Counted from the stretch's first letter, positions 25,601-34,771 are shown. The stretch is 36,885 bases of DNA from S010-17 sp036478895 (GCA_036478895.1 JAZGEV010000067.1:1-36885); one strand, 5' to 3'. Notes: generated from the sequence alone by a model not told the origin. Program-made: numbers and translations.

Positions 25601-28600
25601 GCTGTTTCAGCTGAATCTGCTCCTACAGGTTCTGGGTTTACTGTTATAGTTAGCATAAAAGCATCACCTAAACAAGTTCCTGTTGGCGTTATTGTATAAA
25701 CAACATCCTGCGCAACACCACTTACATTATTTAAAGTGTCTGTTATATTTCCAGTTGCCTGAATTGTTGTTGTTTCTCCAGTTACATTTGTATTATCGGT
25801 TGCAACCCAAGTATAGGTATTTCCTGCACCAGTTGTATAGGTATTTAAATCATAATTTACAGCAACATCGCTACAAGTTGTTTCTATATCATCTGTTCCA
25901 ACTGGTTCTTCTGTAATAGTTACAGTTACGTCAAATGCATTTCCTACACAACCATTTGCCGATGTTGGATTTACTGTATAAACAACCGTTTGCGCTGAAC
26001 CACTAACATTGGTTAATGTGTCTGTAATTGTTGCTGTTGTTTCACTAGTAGTTTCTCCTGTAATATTTACATTATCTGCCGATGTCCATGTAAAGGTATT
26101 TCCTATACCTGTAACATACGCATTTAAATCTAAATTTAAAGCCACATCACTACAAGTTCCTTCTGGAGTATCAGTTCCAACAGGTTCTTCATTCACTGTA
26201 ATTGTTACTGTAAACGGATTACCAAAACAACCATTTGCCGAAGCAGGTGTAACTGTATAAACGACATCTTGTGGTGTTCCACTTGTATTGATTAAAGTAT
26301 CGGTTAGAGAAGAGGTTGTTGTTACAACTAAAGTTTCTCCTGTTACATTTGCGTTATCGGCTGCAACCCAAGAATAAGTATTGCCAGTAAGTGTAGTGTA
26401 ATTTGATAAATCAAAATTGGTTGCTACATTGCTACAAGCTGCTTCTGTTGAATTTGATCCTACAGGTTCTTCACCTACAGTTATTGTAAAAGTAAAAGCA
26501 TCACCAGTACAGCCATTCGCTCCGGTTGGAGTTACTGTATAAATTATATCTTGTGCTGTTGTTCCTGTATTTGTTAATGTGTCGGTTATTGAACTTGCAG
26601 TAGAAGTCACTAATGTTTCTCCTGTAATATTAGGATTATCGGTTGCAACCCAAGAATAGGTATTTCCAGTTCCAGTAACATAGCCATTTAAATCATAGTT
26701 TACAGCAACAGCACTACAAGCTGGCTCTGCACTATCACTACCAACTGGTTCTTCATTAATAGTAACCGTGATATCAAACGGATTACCAGCACATCCATTA
26801 CTTGATGTTGGTGTTATAGTATAAACAACAGTTTGTGCTGCACCACTTACATTAGTTAATGTATCGGTAAGAGTTGCTGATGTTCCACTTGCTGTTTCTC
26901 CTGAGATATTCGTATTATCTGCCGATGTCCATGTAAAGGTATTTCCTGTTCCTGTTACATAGGTATTTAAATCTAAATTTAAAGCCACATCACTACAAGT
27001 AGTTTCTGGAGTGTTTGATCCAACTGGTTCTTCACCAACAGTAATCGTTATATTAAATGGTGTACCAACACAGCCATTTGCAGATGATGGTGTAATAGTA
27101 TAAACAACATCTTGTGGCACGCCACTTACATTATTCATTGTGTCAGTAATTGCTGAATTTGTTGATGTTGTTAAAGTTTCTCCAGTTACGTTTGGATTAT
27201 CAGCTGCAATCCAAGAATAGGTGTTTCCTGTTAAGGTTGTGTACGTTGATAAGTTAAAATTGGTTGCTACATCACTACAAGCTGCTTCTGTAGTTGGTGT
27301 TCCTACAGGTTCTTCACCTACATTTATAGTAATTATAAAAGGACTACCAACACAACCGTTTGATCCAGTTGGTGTTACTGTGTAAATAATATCTTGCGCA
27401 GTAGTACTTGTATTAATTAAAGTGTCTGTAATAGCAGTTGTTGTAGAAGCGACAATTGTTTCTCCTGTAATATTAGGGTTATCGGTTGCAACCCAAGAAT
27501 AGGTGTTTCCAGTACCATTAACATGTGAATTAATATCAACATTTACTGCAATATTACTACATGCTGGTTCAACTGTATCTACTCCTAACGGTTCTGGTTG
27601 AACGATAAGACTAATTGTAAAATCAGCACCTGGACATCCATTTGAGCCTGTTGGCGTTATAGTATAAATAACCGTTTGATCTGCCGCACTTGTATTCAAT
27701 AAAGTATCGGTAATTGATGATGTAGTACTTGCTGTTATTGTTTCTCCTGTTACGTTTGGATTATCAACTGCACTCCAAGAATAGGTGTTTCCTGTACCTG
27801 TTGTCAAAGTATTCAAATCAAAATTCACTGGTAAACTACTACATGTTGTTGGTGTTTGATCGGAACCAACAGGAATTGGATTAACTACCAAACTAAACGT
27901 TAATTGAGCTGATGTACAGGTTTGTAATCCTGAAGTTACATTTCGCGAAAGGATTGTAATCGTTTGAGATCCTGTAACTAACGGATTTGGCATTGCATTT
28001 ACGGTAACTGGTCCAGTACCATCATCGTAAGTATATTCTATAATAAAATCCGTATTAATTGGTGTTGGGTTTAGTGCTAAAATATCAGCATCCCAAGTAC
28101 TTGTATCAAATGATGCCGTATGATTGTTTGTATCTGATTCACAAAGAACTAAACCATTAGTAGGTACTGAAACTTCTGGAATTTCTCTAACTACTAAATC
28201 AAAAACAACTGGATCTGAATCACAATTTCCATTTATATCTCTAATAAATGCAGTAACGGTCATTGTACTAGACACATAAGATGCTGGTAAATTACTTGGC
28301 ATAGTTACAGCAGTTCCGTTTGCGTCACCGCTATAAACTAATTCGTAATTTAAACCCAATACAGTTCCATTTAATACTGTATTTTCTATATAAGTCCCAT
28401 CGAATCCAGCTTCACCATCGTTTAAAAATGGGTTTTCACATAAGACTAAATTATTGGTTGGTAAACCTGCAATTGGTTTATCTGTAACGGTTAAATTTAT
28501 GGTTAATTGAGAAGTACAACTTGCTGGATCTGCAGGATCATTTACAGTTAAAGATACTGTTGTGGTTCCTGTTGTGAATGGATTTGGCATGGTTGCGGTA

Positions 28601-30579
28601 CTTACTGGTCCGCCAGGTGTTCCGTAATTATATAATAAATCCAGACCTGTTTGTCCGTTTAATATTTCTAATTCTATAGCTGCCATATCAAACTCCGCTG
28701 TTTGCAAAGTTGCATTTGTAGCACATAAAAAGATACCAGTTGCTGGTGGTGTTAAAATTGGGGCATTATTAATAACAATATCAAATGTAAAAACATCATT
28801 AGCACAACCTGCCGTATAGGTAATTTGAAAATTTCCTGTATTGTCATCTCCATTTCCAGTAAGTGATAGATCAATTATACCATCCAATGATTCAGATGGG
28901 TTAGTTCCAACGACAGGATTTACCCAAACACCGCCATTATTTATAGTATATGTACCATTTAAAACGGTAACATTAAGTGGTATTGGATCTGTATCTGTTG
29001 CACAATATACTGCTGGTGATGGATATTCAAAACTTACAGCACCTGGATCAAAAACTCGCACTCTAACACTATCATCAGAAAAACATAGATCTCCACCAAT
29101 CATCGTACTATCATGCGTAACTAACACTTCATAAACATATGTTCCTGCTACAGCACCAACAATGTCATAATTAGCTGTAGATCCTATTACTGTTGGTGCT
29201 GTAGGGAATTGAGTAACTCGCCATTCATAAGCAACTGTACTTCCATCTGTAGTATCAAAATTTTGAATTAAAGTTTCCAATGTATAGTTATCTCCTGCAC
29301 ATAATTCAATGTCTTCTATAAAAATATCTTCTTCGCCAACTGTTACATCATTAGTTCCTCTTTCTTTAATATGAGATAAAAACGGATCTTCCAATTCAAA
29401 AGTAACATCGGTTGCTGAATTTACAACATTGCCAGTACAGTAATCAGTATAGGTGACTACAGCGGTATAAGTTATTGTTGTAATACCAGCAGTTTCTAAT
29501 TGATCTACGGTTACAGTTAAATCTGGATTATCTGCGGCACCAAAAACGGTTCCTGTTTCGGTTGTATGATTATAATTAGTGTACCATTGAAATGTTGGAG
29601 CTACTCCTAAAACGCCATCTGGAATAAAACGCCAAGATTCTGGTGGAAAAGTGACATTAGGTTCTGTTGTAAAAAACGGATCATTAGGGTCACTAGTAAC
29701 ACGCCAGTGTTCTAAATTATCTCTTCCAATAGGACTAGAAGCATCGGATGCTGTATAGCCTAAGTCTAAATTTAAGTTTTGGATTCCTAAGGCTGCATAA
29801 CCTTGTGCCCAATTGTAACAAATTGGTTTATCTTGAATGTGAAATTCAATAATATTTGTGGTTTCATAAAAAACCATTTGATGCGTTGCACTTGGGTCTC
29901 CACATGAATACATAGGCATATTATGAGTTCCTAAAATAAAATAGCGGTCATCATTTATTCCTAATATATCCCAATAAGAATAGGAATCAAAATCATTATC
30001 TGAGTTCGTTGGATGTGTATCGTGAAATGGTGTTAGTATAGTATCTGCATAACCTGGCATACCTGCATTTGGTGCAATTTTACCCATATTATGAATTGAC
30101 CAAGAAGAATAACCACCTGCATACGCAGTATTAAAACTTACAGCGCCATTACTGGATATAACAAATTGATTGCGTTGATTACCAAAAAAACAAAAATCTA
30201 AGTTTGTTCCATTACTAGCTAAATTAAATACATTACTCCAAACATCATCGGTTTGGTTGGTAAGCATTGCACCATTGGTTGGTGGAAAAATGGTTGTCCC
30301 TAATACTCTTAAATAGGCTTTTGGTTTGTATTCATCTAATTTTTCTACACGATAAACATCTGGGCTTCCAATATCTGTCCATGTTGCTTTTACAGAAAAT
30401 GAACCAACGCCACAACCTAATTCTAAAAGATTACCAAGTGCAGGGTCTGGATTAACAAAAACCCCTGTAGCTTCATTATAAACTTTTATAATTGGTTTTG
30501 GACCTGACAAATCTCCTTGCGCAAAAGTATAGCTTGTAAAAAATAATGCTACGGATAAAAGAATTAATAATTTTTTCAT
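22618..30579 (-). CDS. Giant T9SS type B surface protein with tandem PKD-like domains
   Basis: The protein has 2653 residues. Residues 1-20 are a signal peptide (MKKLLILLSVALFFTSYTFA). Residues about 60-400 form a globular N-terminal part rich in Trp, Tyr and Asp, with NQFVISSNGAVSFN. About 400-900 hold several Ig/PKD-like modules with NLVLCENP-type starts. Residues 903-2398 are 16 tandem units of about 93 residues, each with PVG, CSD, a GNTYSW strand and a GC.G turn, two cysteines per unit. After a further Ig-like part, residues about 2566-2653 are the gliding-associated/type B C-terminal domain (DFFTPNGDLNYDTWQI, IYDRFGKVL, GWDGLYNGK, PASDYWF), the export signal of type IX secretion. It is probably a cell-surface adhesin or filament-like protein. 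No PorP/SprF gene follows, although this partner often accompanies such proteins. It is transcribed alone. Confidence 0.93.
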   Translation of the reverse strand: MKKLLILLSVALFFTSYTFAQGDLSGPKPIIKVYNEATGVFVNPDPALGNLLELGCGVGSFSVKATWTDIGSPDVYRVEKLDEYKPKAYLRVLGTTIFPPTNGAMLTNQTDDVWSNVFNLASNGTNLDFCFFGNQRNQFVISSNGAVSFNTAYAGGYSSWSIHNMGKIAPNAGMPGYADTILTPFHDTHPTNSDNDFDSYSYWDILGINDDRYFILGTHNMPMYSCGDPSATHQMVFYETTNIIEFHIQDKPICYNWAQGYAALGIQNLNLDLGYTASDASSPIGRDNLEHWRVTSDPNDPFFTTEPNVTFPPESWRFIPDGVLGVAPTFQWYTNYNHTTETGTVFGAADNPDLTVTVDQLETAGITTITYTAVVTYTDYCTGNVVNSATDVTFELEDPFLSHIKERGTNDVTVGEEDIFIEDIELCAGDNYTLETLIQNFDTTDGSTVAYEWRVTQFPTAPTVIGSTANYDIVGAVAGTYVYEVLVTHDSTMIGGDLCFSDDSVRVRVFDPGAVSFEYPSPAVYCATDTDPIPLNVTVLNGTYTINNGGVWVNPVVGTNPSESLDGIIDLSLTGNGDDNTGNFQITYTAGCANDVFTFDIVINNAPILTPPATGIFLCATNATLQTAEFDMAAIELEILNGQTGLDLLYNYGTPGGPVSTATMPNPFTTGTTTVSLTVNDPADPASCTSQLTINLTVTDKPIAGLPTNNLVLCENPFLNDGEAGFDGTYIENTVLNGTVLGLNYELVYSGDANGTAVTMPSNLPASYVSSTMTVTAFIRDINGNCDSDPVVFDLVVREIPEVSVPTNGLVLCESDTNNHTASFDTSTWDADILALNPTPINTDFIIEYTYDDGTGPVTVNAMPNPLVTGSQTITILSRNVTSGLQTCTSAQLTFSLVVNPIPVGSDQTPTTCSSLPVNFDLNTLTTGTGNTYSWSAVDNPNVTGETITASTTSSITDTLLNTSAADQTVIYTITPTGSNGCPGADFTISLIVQPEPLGVDTVEPACSNIAVNVDINSHVNGTGNTYSWVATDNPNITGETIVASTTTAITDTLINTSTTAQDIIYTVTPTGSNGCVGSPFIITINVGEEPVGTPTTEAACSDVATNFNLSTYTTLTGNTYSWIAADNPNVTGETLTTSTNSAITDTMNNVSGVPQDVVYTITPSSANGCVGTPFNITITVGEEPVGSNTPETTCSDVALNLDLNTYVTGTGNTFTWTSADNTNISGETASGTSATLTDTLTNVSGAAQTVVYTITPTSSNGCAGNPFDITVTINEEPVGSDSAEPACSAVAVNYDLNGYVTGTGNTYSWVATDNPNITGETLVTSTASSITDTLTNTGTTAQDIIYTVTPTGANGCTGDAFTFTITVGEEPVGSNSTEAACSNVATNFDLSNYTTLTGNTYSWVAADNANVTGETLVVTTTSSLTDTLINTSGTPQDVVYTVTPASANGCFGNPFTVTITVNEEPVGTDTPEGTCSDVALNLDLNAYVTGIGNTFTWTSADNVNITGETTSETTATITDTLTNVSGSAQTVVYTVNPTSANGCVGNAFDVTVTITEEPVGTDDIETTCSDVAVNYDLNTYTTGAGNTYTWVATDNTNVTGETTTIQATGNITDTLNNVSGVAQDVVYTITPTGTCLGDAFMLTITVNPEPVGADSAETACSDVATNFDLSTYTTLTGNTYSWIATDNANVTGETLVATTSSSLIETLTNISGTPQNVVYTVTPTSTDGCAGNPFTVTITVNEEPVGTNTPEGTCSDVALNLDLNNYVTGTGNTFTWTSADNANITGETVSDTSATITDTLTNVSGTSQTVVYTIIPTGSNGCEGNAFDVTVTIAEEPVGSDATATSCSDDTLNLSLDTYTTGTLNSYTWVAADNTNITGESTILQTTGLINDSLNNISGVAQDVVYTVIPTGGCLGDSFTVTVTVNPEPVGADTALDACSDVTTNFNLSSYTSLTGNTYSWIAMNNPNITGETLVTSTALNITDTMTNVSGAPQDVVYTITPTSVDGCEGNPFTITVTVGFEPIGANTTELVCSDEALNVNLESLTSQVGNTFSWTVADNTNITGETSGTSTDAFIIDTLNNVSGVVQVVTYTITPTSANNCEGNSFTVMVTVNPEPVGVAATASACSDTAMNLDLSTFTSLGATYSWVVADNASVTGETVGISTAPFITDTLNNVSGSTQQVVYTITVTSADGCEGNPFDIVVSVGEEPVGTPTTIPACSDEASAINLDDYTSLTGNTYSWMATDNLNVTGETTTATSSNSITDTITNTSGFVQNVVYTIIPTSVDGCAGNSFEITIEVGFEPVGTDTTEVTCNDEVLNLDLSNYTTLSGNSYTWMAIDNPNVTGETTDDTDSDFITDTITNTTGNVETVDYLIIPTSVGGCLGDAFTVSVDVNPRPQFVLNSQYYICPETQLATVGEDTNPTSLTYEWFVATDMTTPIGFDLTLDVTEADILANGGAYALTATDSNGCVYSQFTSISMADQLEITNIFVNDFNRPDNTITIEVTGGSGNYEYTLTDEDGNTTTQSSNVFNHVLSGTFEVEVVDLTGCSITRIQDDIYVLDYPDFFTPNGDLNYDTWQISNSHLIPNSKIYIYDRFGKVLAKINPNSVVGWDGLYNGKQMPASDYWFSADYIDPNTQERKTVRGHFSIIRK
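23386..27873 (-). repeat. 16 tandem PKD-like repeat units in a period-3 super-repeat
   Basis: Sixteen units cover residues 903-2398. Unit 1 (27873-27592) is followed by five three-unit cassettes starting at 27591, 26748, 25905, 25068 and 24228; their lengths are 843, 843, 837, 840 and 843 bp. First members (A) carry AVNYDLN and AQDIIYT or AQDVVYT; second members (B) carry ATNFDLS, YTTLTGNTYSW and PQDVVYT; third members (C) carry ALNLDLN, GNTFTWTSADN and QTVVYT. The fourth cassette is drifting and the fifth is only loosely recognisable. Confidence 0.9.
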
Positions 30580-31222
30580 AATATCTATTGTTTAAGTTCT
30601 CTTTATTTCTGTTGTTTTTTTGATTTCGCAATGTAATAAATTTAACATAGTTTATTTGTTTTTTAACAAACTATTTGTGTCCTATTACACCTCAATTTTA
30701 CTAGTACTTAAACTCTATATTTCACCAAATAGTATTGTTTAGAATTAGAGTAAGTATCCAAAAATAAGAATTTACATATTGCAGTGTACTATAATAATGA
30801 TAACTGTAGTACTTTATTTAGTATTTGCAGAGTCTTAGTGGGTATTTGGTTTGTCTTATTCTAGTTTTCTAATGTACTAAACAGGTTAAATTCATACATT
30901 TAAAATAAAGTTCAATCTTTCTAACGTAAATAATATTTGTTAAGATAGCACTAGAAAGATTCTTTGAAAATATAAAAATTAGTGATAAAATAACTGCTTG
31001 CTAATCAGTTATTATACAGTGCAAGTTTGTTTTATTATGCTGAACTACAAATTTTTAAATAAATCAAAGCTTATTTAAAAAATAGTAAACAATTCGTTGC
31101 GAAACTTGTGAGATTCAATTTCTGTCTGCCCATTAGCAAGTTTACGAGAAAGACATCAAACTTTTATACAATTTCAGCAAATAATTGATATTTAAATTTT
31201 ATTTCTAAAATCTATTTATAGA
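30580..31222 (-). other. 643-bp gene-free region upstream of the giant gene
   Basis: No ORF of note and no tRNA-like fold was seen. The region carries the promoter of the giant gene and the 3' end of the sdh transcript. It holds an inverted repeat at 30914-30961, a weaker one at 30647-30674 (ATAGTTT...AAACTAT) and a distant pair CTTGCTAAT (30997-31005)/ATTAGCAAG (31132-31140). No exact TAnnTTTG box lies near the start codon. Confidence 0.6.
30914..30961. repeat. 10-bp inverted repeat with 28-bp spacer
   Basis: AATCTTTCTA (30914-30923) and TAGAAAGATT (30952-30961) match exactly. They could form a looped hairpin in the leader of the giant gene, or a spaced protein-binding site. About 260 nt separate it from the sdhB stop. 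Confidence 0.5.
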
Positions 31223-31963
31223 TTACAAACTAGCTTTCAAATACTCACGATTCATACGTGCAATATTCTCTAAAGAAATACCTTTTGGACATTCAATTTC
31301 ACATGCACCTGTATTGGTACAGTTTCCAAAACCTTCTTTATCCATTTGAGCAACCATATTTAAAACCCTGTCTGTTGCTTCTACTTGACCTTGCGGTAGT
31401 AATGCATATTGACTTACTTTTGCAGCTACAAACAACATGGCACTTGAGTTTTTACAAGTTGCAACACAAGCACCACAACCAATACAGGTTGCAGCGTCCA
31501 TAGCTTCATCTGCAGCGTGTTTTGAAATAGGAATTGCATTAGCATCTTGAGTATTACCCGAAGTATTTACAGATATAAATCCACCAGCTTGTTGAATACG
31601 TTCAAACGGCATTCTATCTACAACTAAATCTTTTATTACAGGAAAAGAAGCAGCTCTAAATGGTTCTATTGTTATTGTATCGCCATCTTTAAATGTACGC
31701 ATATGTAATTGGCACGTAGTAATACCACGATCTGGTCCGTGAGCTTCTCCATTGATATACATAGAACACATACCGCAAATTCCCTCACGGCAATCGTGAT
31801 CAAAAGCTACTGGTTCTTCATCTTTGGCAACCAATTGTTCATTCAACACATCCATCATTTCTAAAAAAGACATATGTTCAGAAATATTGGTCACTTTGTA
31901 GTCTACCATTTTTCCTTTATCACTAGCGTTTTTTTGACGCCAAATTTTTAATGTTAAATTCAT
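31223..31963 (-). CDS. sdhB: Succinate dehydrogenase/fumarate reductase iron-sulfur subunit
   Basis: SdhB passes electrons from the flavoprotein to quinone through three clusters. The 246 residues carry the [2Fe-2S] cysteines (HDCREGICGMCSMYING and the later CQLHMR) and the cysteines of the [4Fe-4S] and [3Fe-4S] clusters in CIGCGACVATCKNSS and CTNTGACEIECPKGI. It ends the sdhC-sdhA-sdhB operon, starting 9 nt after the sdhA stop. The order matches the Bacteroidota type B complex. No clean terminator hairpin directly follows. Confidence 0.97.
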   Translation of the reverse strand: MNLTLKIWRQKNASDKGKMVDYKVTNISEHMSFLEMMDVLNEQLVAKDEEPVAFDHDCREGICGMCSMYINGEAHGPDRGITTCQLHMRTFKDGDTITIEPFRAASFPVIKDLVVDRMPFERIQQAGGFISVNTSGNTQDANAIPISKHAADEAMDAATCIGCGACVATCKNSSAMLFVAAKVSQYALLPQGQVEATDRVLNMVAQMDKEGFGNCTNTGACEIECPKGISLENIARMNREYLKASL

Positions 31964-31972
31964 AATGTCTTA

Positions 31973-33988
31973 TTATTTATAGGAACGTGTTTTTAATTCA
32001 ATATCGTTAAATTCTAATTCTTCTTTATGTAAAACGGCATCACTTGGTTCTCCTTTATATTCCCAAGCGGCTACGTATTTATAATTTTTATCATCTCGTA
32101 ATGCTTCTCCTTTTTGTGGTCCATCGGTTTCAACAGATTCGTCTCTAAAATGTCCACCGCAAGATTCTTTTCTATTTAAAGCGTCTACGGCAAATAATTC
32201 TCCTAATTCTAAGAAGTCTGCTACTCTACCCGCTTTTTCTAATTCCTGATTGAATTCGTTTAAAGTTCCTGGTACTTTTACATTTTTCCAAAAATCAGCT
32301 CTAATTGCAGCAATTTCAGTAATGGCTTCTTTTAAGTGCTTCTCGTTACGTGCCATACCAACTTTTTCCCACATTACTTTTCCAAGTTTTTTATGAAAAT
32401 AATCAACGGAATGTGTTCCTTTATTATTGATAAAGAAGTCTAAACGTTCTTTAACATCGGCTTCAGCTTTTTCAAATTCAGTAGAATCTGTTGAAATTTC
32501 ACCTGTACGAATATCATCCGATAAATAATCGCCAATAGTATAAGGTAACACAAAGTAACCATCGGCTAAGCCTTGCATTAATGCTGATGCTCCTAATCTA
32601 TTTGCACCGTGATCTGAGAAGTTTGCTTCTCCAATACAATACAATCCAGGTACGGTTGTCATTAAGTTATAATCTACCCAAACGCCACCCATTGTATAAT
32701 GTGTTGCTGGATAAATCATCATTGGTGTTTTATAGGGATTTTCGGCAACTATTTTTTCATACATTTGGAATAAATTTCCGTATTTAGCTTCGATTACTGC
32801 TTCTCCTAATTCTAATATTTTTGTTGCAGATGGATTTTTATCGCCATGCAATAATGCTTGCTCTGATCCATATCTATTAATGGCCGATTTAAAGTCTAAA
32901 TAAACTGCTTCACCAGTTGCATTTACACCATAACCAGCATCACAACGTTCTTTTGCTGCTCTAGATGCAACATCTCTTGGTACTAAATTTCCAAAAGCTG
33001 GGTAGCGTCTTTCTAAATAATAGTCTCTGTTTTCTTCAGCGATTTCAATAGGCTTTAATTTTCCTTCTCGAATTGCCATAACATCGTCCATATTCTTTGG
33101 TACCCAAATTCGTCCGTCATTACGTAACGATTCTGACATCAAAGTTAATTTAGATTGATAATCACCACTACGTGGAATACACGTTGGGTGAATTTGTGTA
33201 TAACAAGGATTTGCGAAATACGCCCCTTTTTTATGAATTTTCCAAGCTGCAGTTGCGTTAGAACCCATGGCGTTGGTTGATAAAAAATACACATTTCCAT
33301 AACCACCAGATGCAACTACTACGGCATGTGCCGAGTGTCTTTCAATTTCTCCTGTTAATAAATTACGTGCAATAATACCTCGTGCTTTGCCATCGACTAA
33401 AACAACATCTAGCATTTCGTGACGGTTATGCATTTCAATTTTTCCACGTGCTATTTGTCTATTCATTGCAGAATAAGCACCTAATAATAATTGCTGACCT
33501 GTTTGTCCTTTGGCATAAAATGTTCTAGAAACCAAAACACCACCAAACGAACGGTTGTCTAACAAACCACCATAATCTCTTGCAAAAGGAACGCCTTGTG
33601 CAACACATTGGTCAATTATATTTCCAGAAACCTCAGCTAAACGATATACATTAGCTTCACGCGATCGATAATCGCCACCTTTTACGGTATCATAAAATAA
33701 ACGGTAATTAGAATCACCATCGCCCATATAATTTTTTGCCGCATTAATTCCACCTTGTGCAGCTATTGAATGCGCACGTCTAGGAGAATCTTGGTAAGCA
33801 AATGCTTTTACATTATAACCTAATTCGGCTAAAGTTGCAGCGGCAGAACCACCAGCTAAACCTGTACCAATAACAATAATATCAATATTACGCTTGTTTG
33901 CAGGGTTTACTAAGTCGATATGATTTTTATAATCTGTCCATTTATCGGCAATTTTACCTTTTGGAACTTTTGCATCTAATTTTGCCAT
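31973..33988 (-). CDS. sdhA: Succinate dehydrogenase/fumarate reductase flavoprotein subunit
   Basis: SdhA oxidises succinate to fumarate with covalently bound FAD at the inner face of the membrane. The 671 residues fit the type B family. The dinucleotide fold IVIGTGLAGGSAAATLAELG is followed by HSIAAQGGINAAKNY with the FAD-linking His, and substrate-site segments are visible (THYTMGGVWVD, CIGEANFSDHGANRLGASAL). The C-terminal part ends in SCGGHFRDES. It starts 6 nt after the sdhC stop and is followed 9 nt later by sdhB. Confidence 0.97.
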   Translation of the reverse strand: MAKLDAKVPKGKIADKWTDYKNHIDLVNPANKRNIDIIVIGTGLAGGSAAATLAELGYNVKAFAYQDSPRRAHSIAAQGGINAAKNYMGDGDSNYRLFYDTVKGGDYRSREANVYRLAEVSGNIIDQCVAQGVPFARDYGGLLDNRSFGGVLVSRTFYAKGQTGQQLLLGAYSAMNRQIARGKIEMHNRHEMLDVVLVDGKARGIIARNLLTGEIERHSAHAVVVASGGYGNVYFLSTNAMGSNATAAWKIHKKGAYFANPCYTQIHPTCIPRSGDYQSKLTLMSESLRNDGRIWVPKNMDDVMAIREGKLKPIEIAEENRDYYLERRYPAFGNLVPRDVASRAAKERCDAGYGVNATGEAVYLDFKSAINRYGSEQALLHGDKNPSATKILELGEAVIEAKYGNLFQMYEKIVAENPYKTPMMIYPATHYTMGGVWVDYNLMTTVPGLYCIGEANFSDHGANRLGASALMQGLADGYFVLPYTIGDYLSDDIRTGEISTDSTEFEKAEADVKERLDFFINNKGTHSVDYFHKKLGKVMWEKVGMARNEKHLKEAITEIAAIRADFWKNVKVPGTLNEFNQELEKAGRVADFLELGELFAVDALNRKESCGGHFRDESVETDGPQKGEALRDDKNYKYVAAWEYKGEPSDAVLHKEELEFNDIELKTRSYK

Positions 33989-33994
33989 AATATA

Positions 33995-34654
33995 TTAATG
34001 TTTGATAAAGTGAAAAACTGCAATAAAAACAAATAACGCAGGGATTATTATTGAATATGCTTTTGCCCAAATTTTGAATCCTTTGGTGTACTTATTATTC
34101 AATCCCATAGATTGAAATGCTGATTGAAATCCGTGCATTAAATGTAATGCTAAGAAAATAAAGGCAATTACATATACTACAACTGTAATGGGATCTTGAA
34201 AAACATGAACTAATTCTTCATAATAACGCGTTGGATTATTTGGTGATTTTTCAATGTATTTGTAATTAATTTCATGAATCCAAAAATGTTTGAAATGCAA
34301 AACAATAAATCCTAAAATAGCTAAGCCGGAATAAATCATATTACGACTCATCCATGTAGAATTAGCAGCGCCATTATCTTTAACATATTTTACACCTTGT
34401 GCTTTTTTATTTTTTAATTCTAATACAAAACCCATTACAAAATGAAAAACAACTCCCAAAATAAGAATTGGCTGCATTAAAAATTGAATTAATGGGTTGG
34501 TTCCCATAAAATGAGATGCTACATTAAATGCATCTTCACTAAAAACCGATAAAAGGTTTATGGCTACGTGCATTAATAAAAAGAAAATTAAAAAAAATGC
34601 CGAAAGTGCCATTGCATACTTTTTGGCGAGTGATGAAGATAAAAATCCGCTCAT
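33995..34654 (-). CDS. sdhC: Succinate dehydrogenase cytochrome b subunit
   Basis: This single membrane anchor with two hemes belongs to the type B complex, so no separate sdhD is needed. The 219 residues contain five hydrophobic spans (about 12-36, 57-77, 106-124, 154-174 and 197-215). Histidines in LLMHVAINLL, VVFHFVMGF, IVLHFKHFWIHE and LALHLMHGF are candidate heme ligands. It heads the operon, with a TACCTTTG promoter box 24 nt upstream. Assignment is by fold and context; the identity is secure. Confidence 0.95.
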   Translation of the reverse strand: MSGFLSSSLAKKYAMALSAFFLIFFLLMHVAINLLSVFSEDAFNVASHFMGTNPLIQFLMQPILILGVVFHFVMGFVLELKNKKAQGVKYVKDNGAANSTWMSRNMIYSGLAILGFIVLHFKHFWIHEINYKYIEKSPNNPTRYYEELVHVFQDPITVVVYVIAFIFLALHLMHGFQSAFQSMGLNNKYTKGFKIWAKAYSIIIPALFVFIAVFHFIKH

Positions 34655-34677
34655 AATTAGTTTGGTTTATTAAGTAC

Positions 34678-34685
34678 CAAAGGTA
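34678..34685 (-). promoter_or_regulatory. -7 promoter box (TACCTTTG) of sdhCAB
   Basis: An exact TAnnTTTG fit, 23 nt before the sdhC ATG, giving a leader of about 20 nt. No -33 TTG was seen at the usual spacing. Confidence 0.55.
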
Positions 34686-34741
34686 ACATTTATTGTTTGA
34701 TTTTATGGGTGATATTTGTCATTTTTTTTAAGTGCAAAAAC

Positions 34742-34771
34742 AAAAAATCGCCTGTAAAAATACAGGCGATT
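34742..34771 (-). terminator. rpoD terminator
   Basis: AATCGCCTGTA and TACAGGCGATT form a perfect 11-bp stem with a 4-nt loop, and the minus strand continues with six T. It starts 27 nt after the rpoD stop. Confidence 0.9.

Noticed and set aside
23386..27873. Regular repeat spacing that might suggest a CRISPR or DNA satellite
   Set aside because: The repeats are in one open frame, about 280 bp long, diverged at synonymous-type positions and encode folded domains.
22618..30579. Several plus-strand ORFs of 60-97 residues inside the giant gene
   Set aside because: They are antisense shadows of the repeats, recur at the repeat period and show no independent start or family features.
30580..31222. 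tRNA or small protein in the long spacer
   Set aside because: No T-loop-like GTTCRA with matching stems and no ORF with a credible start and coding bias was found.
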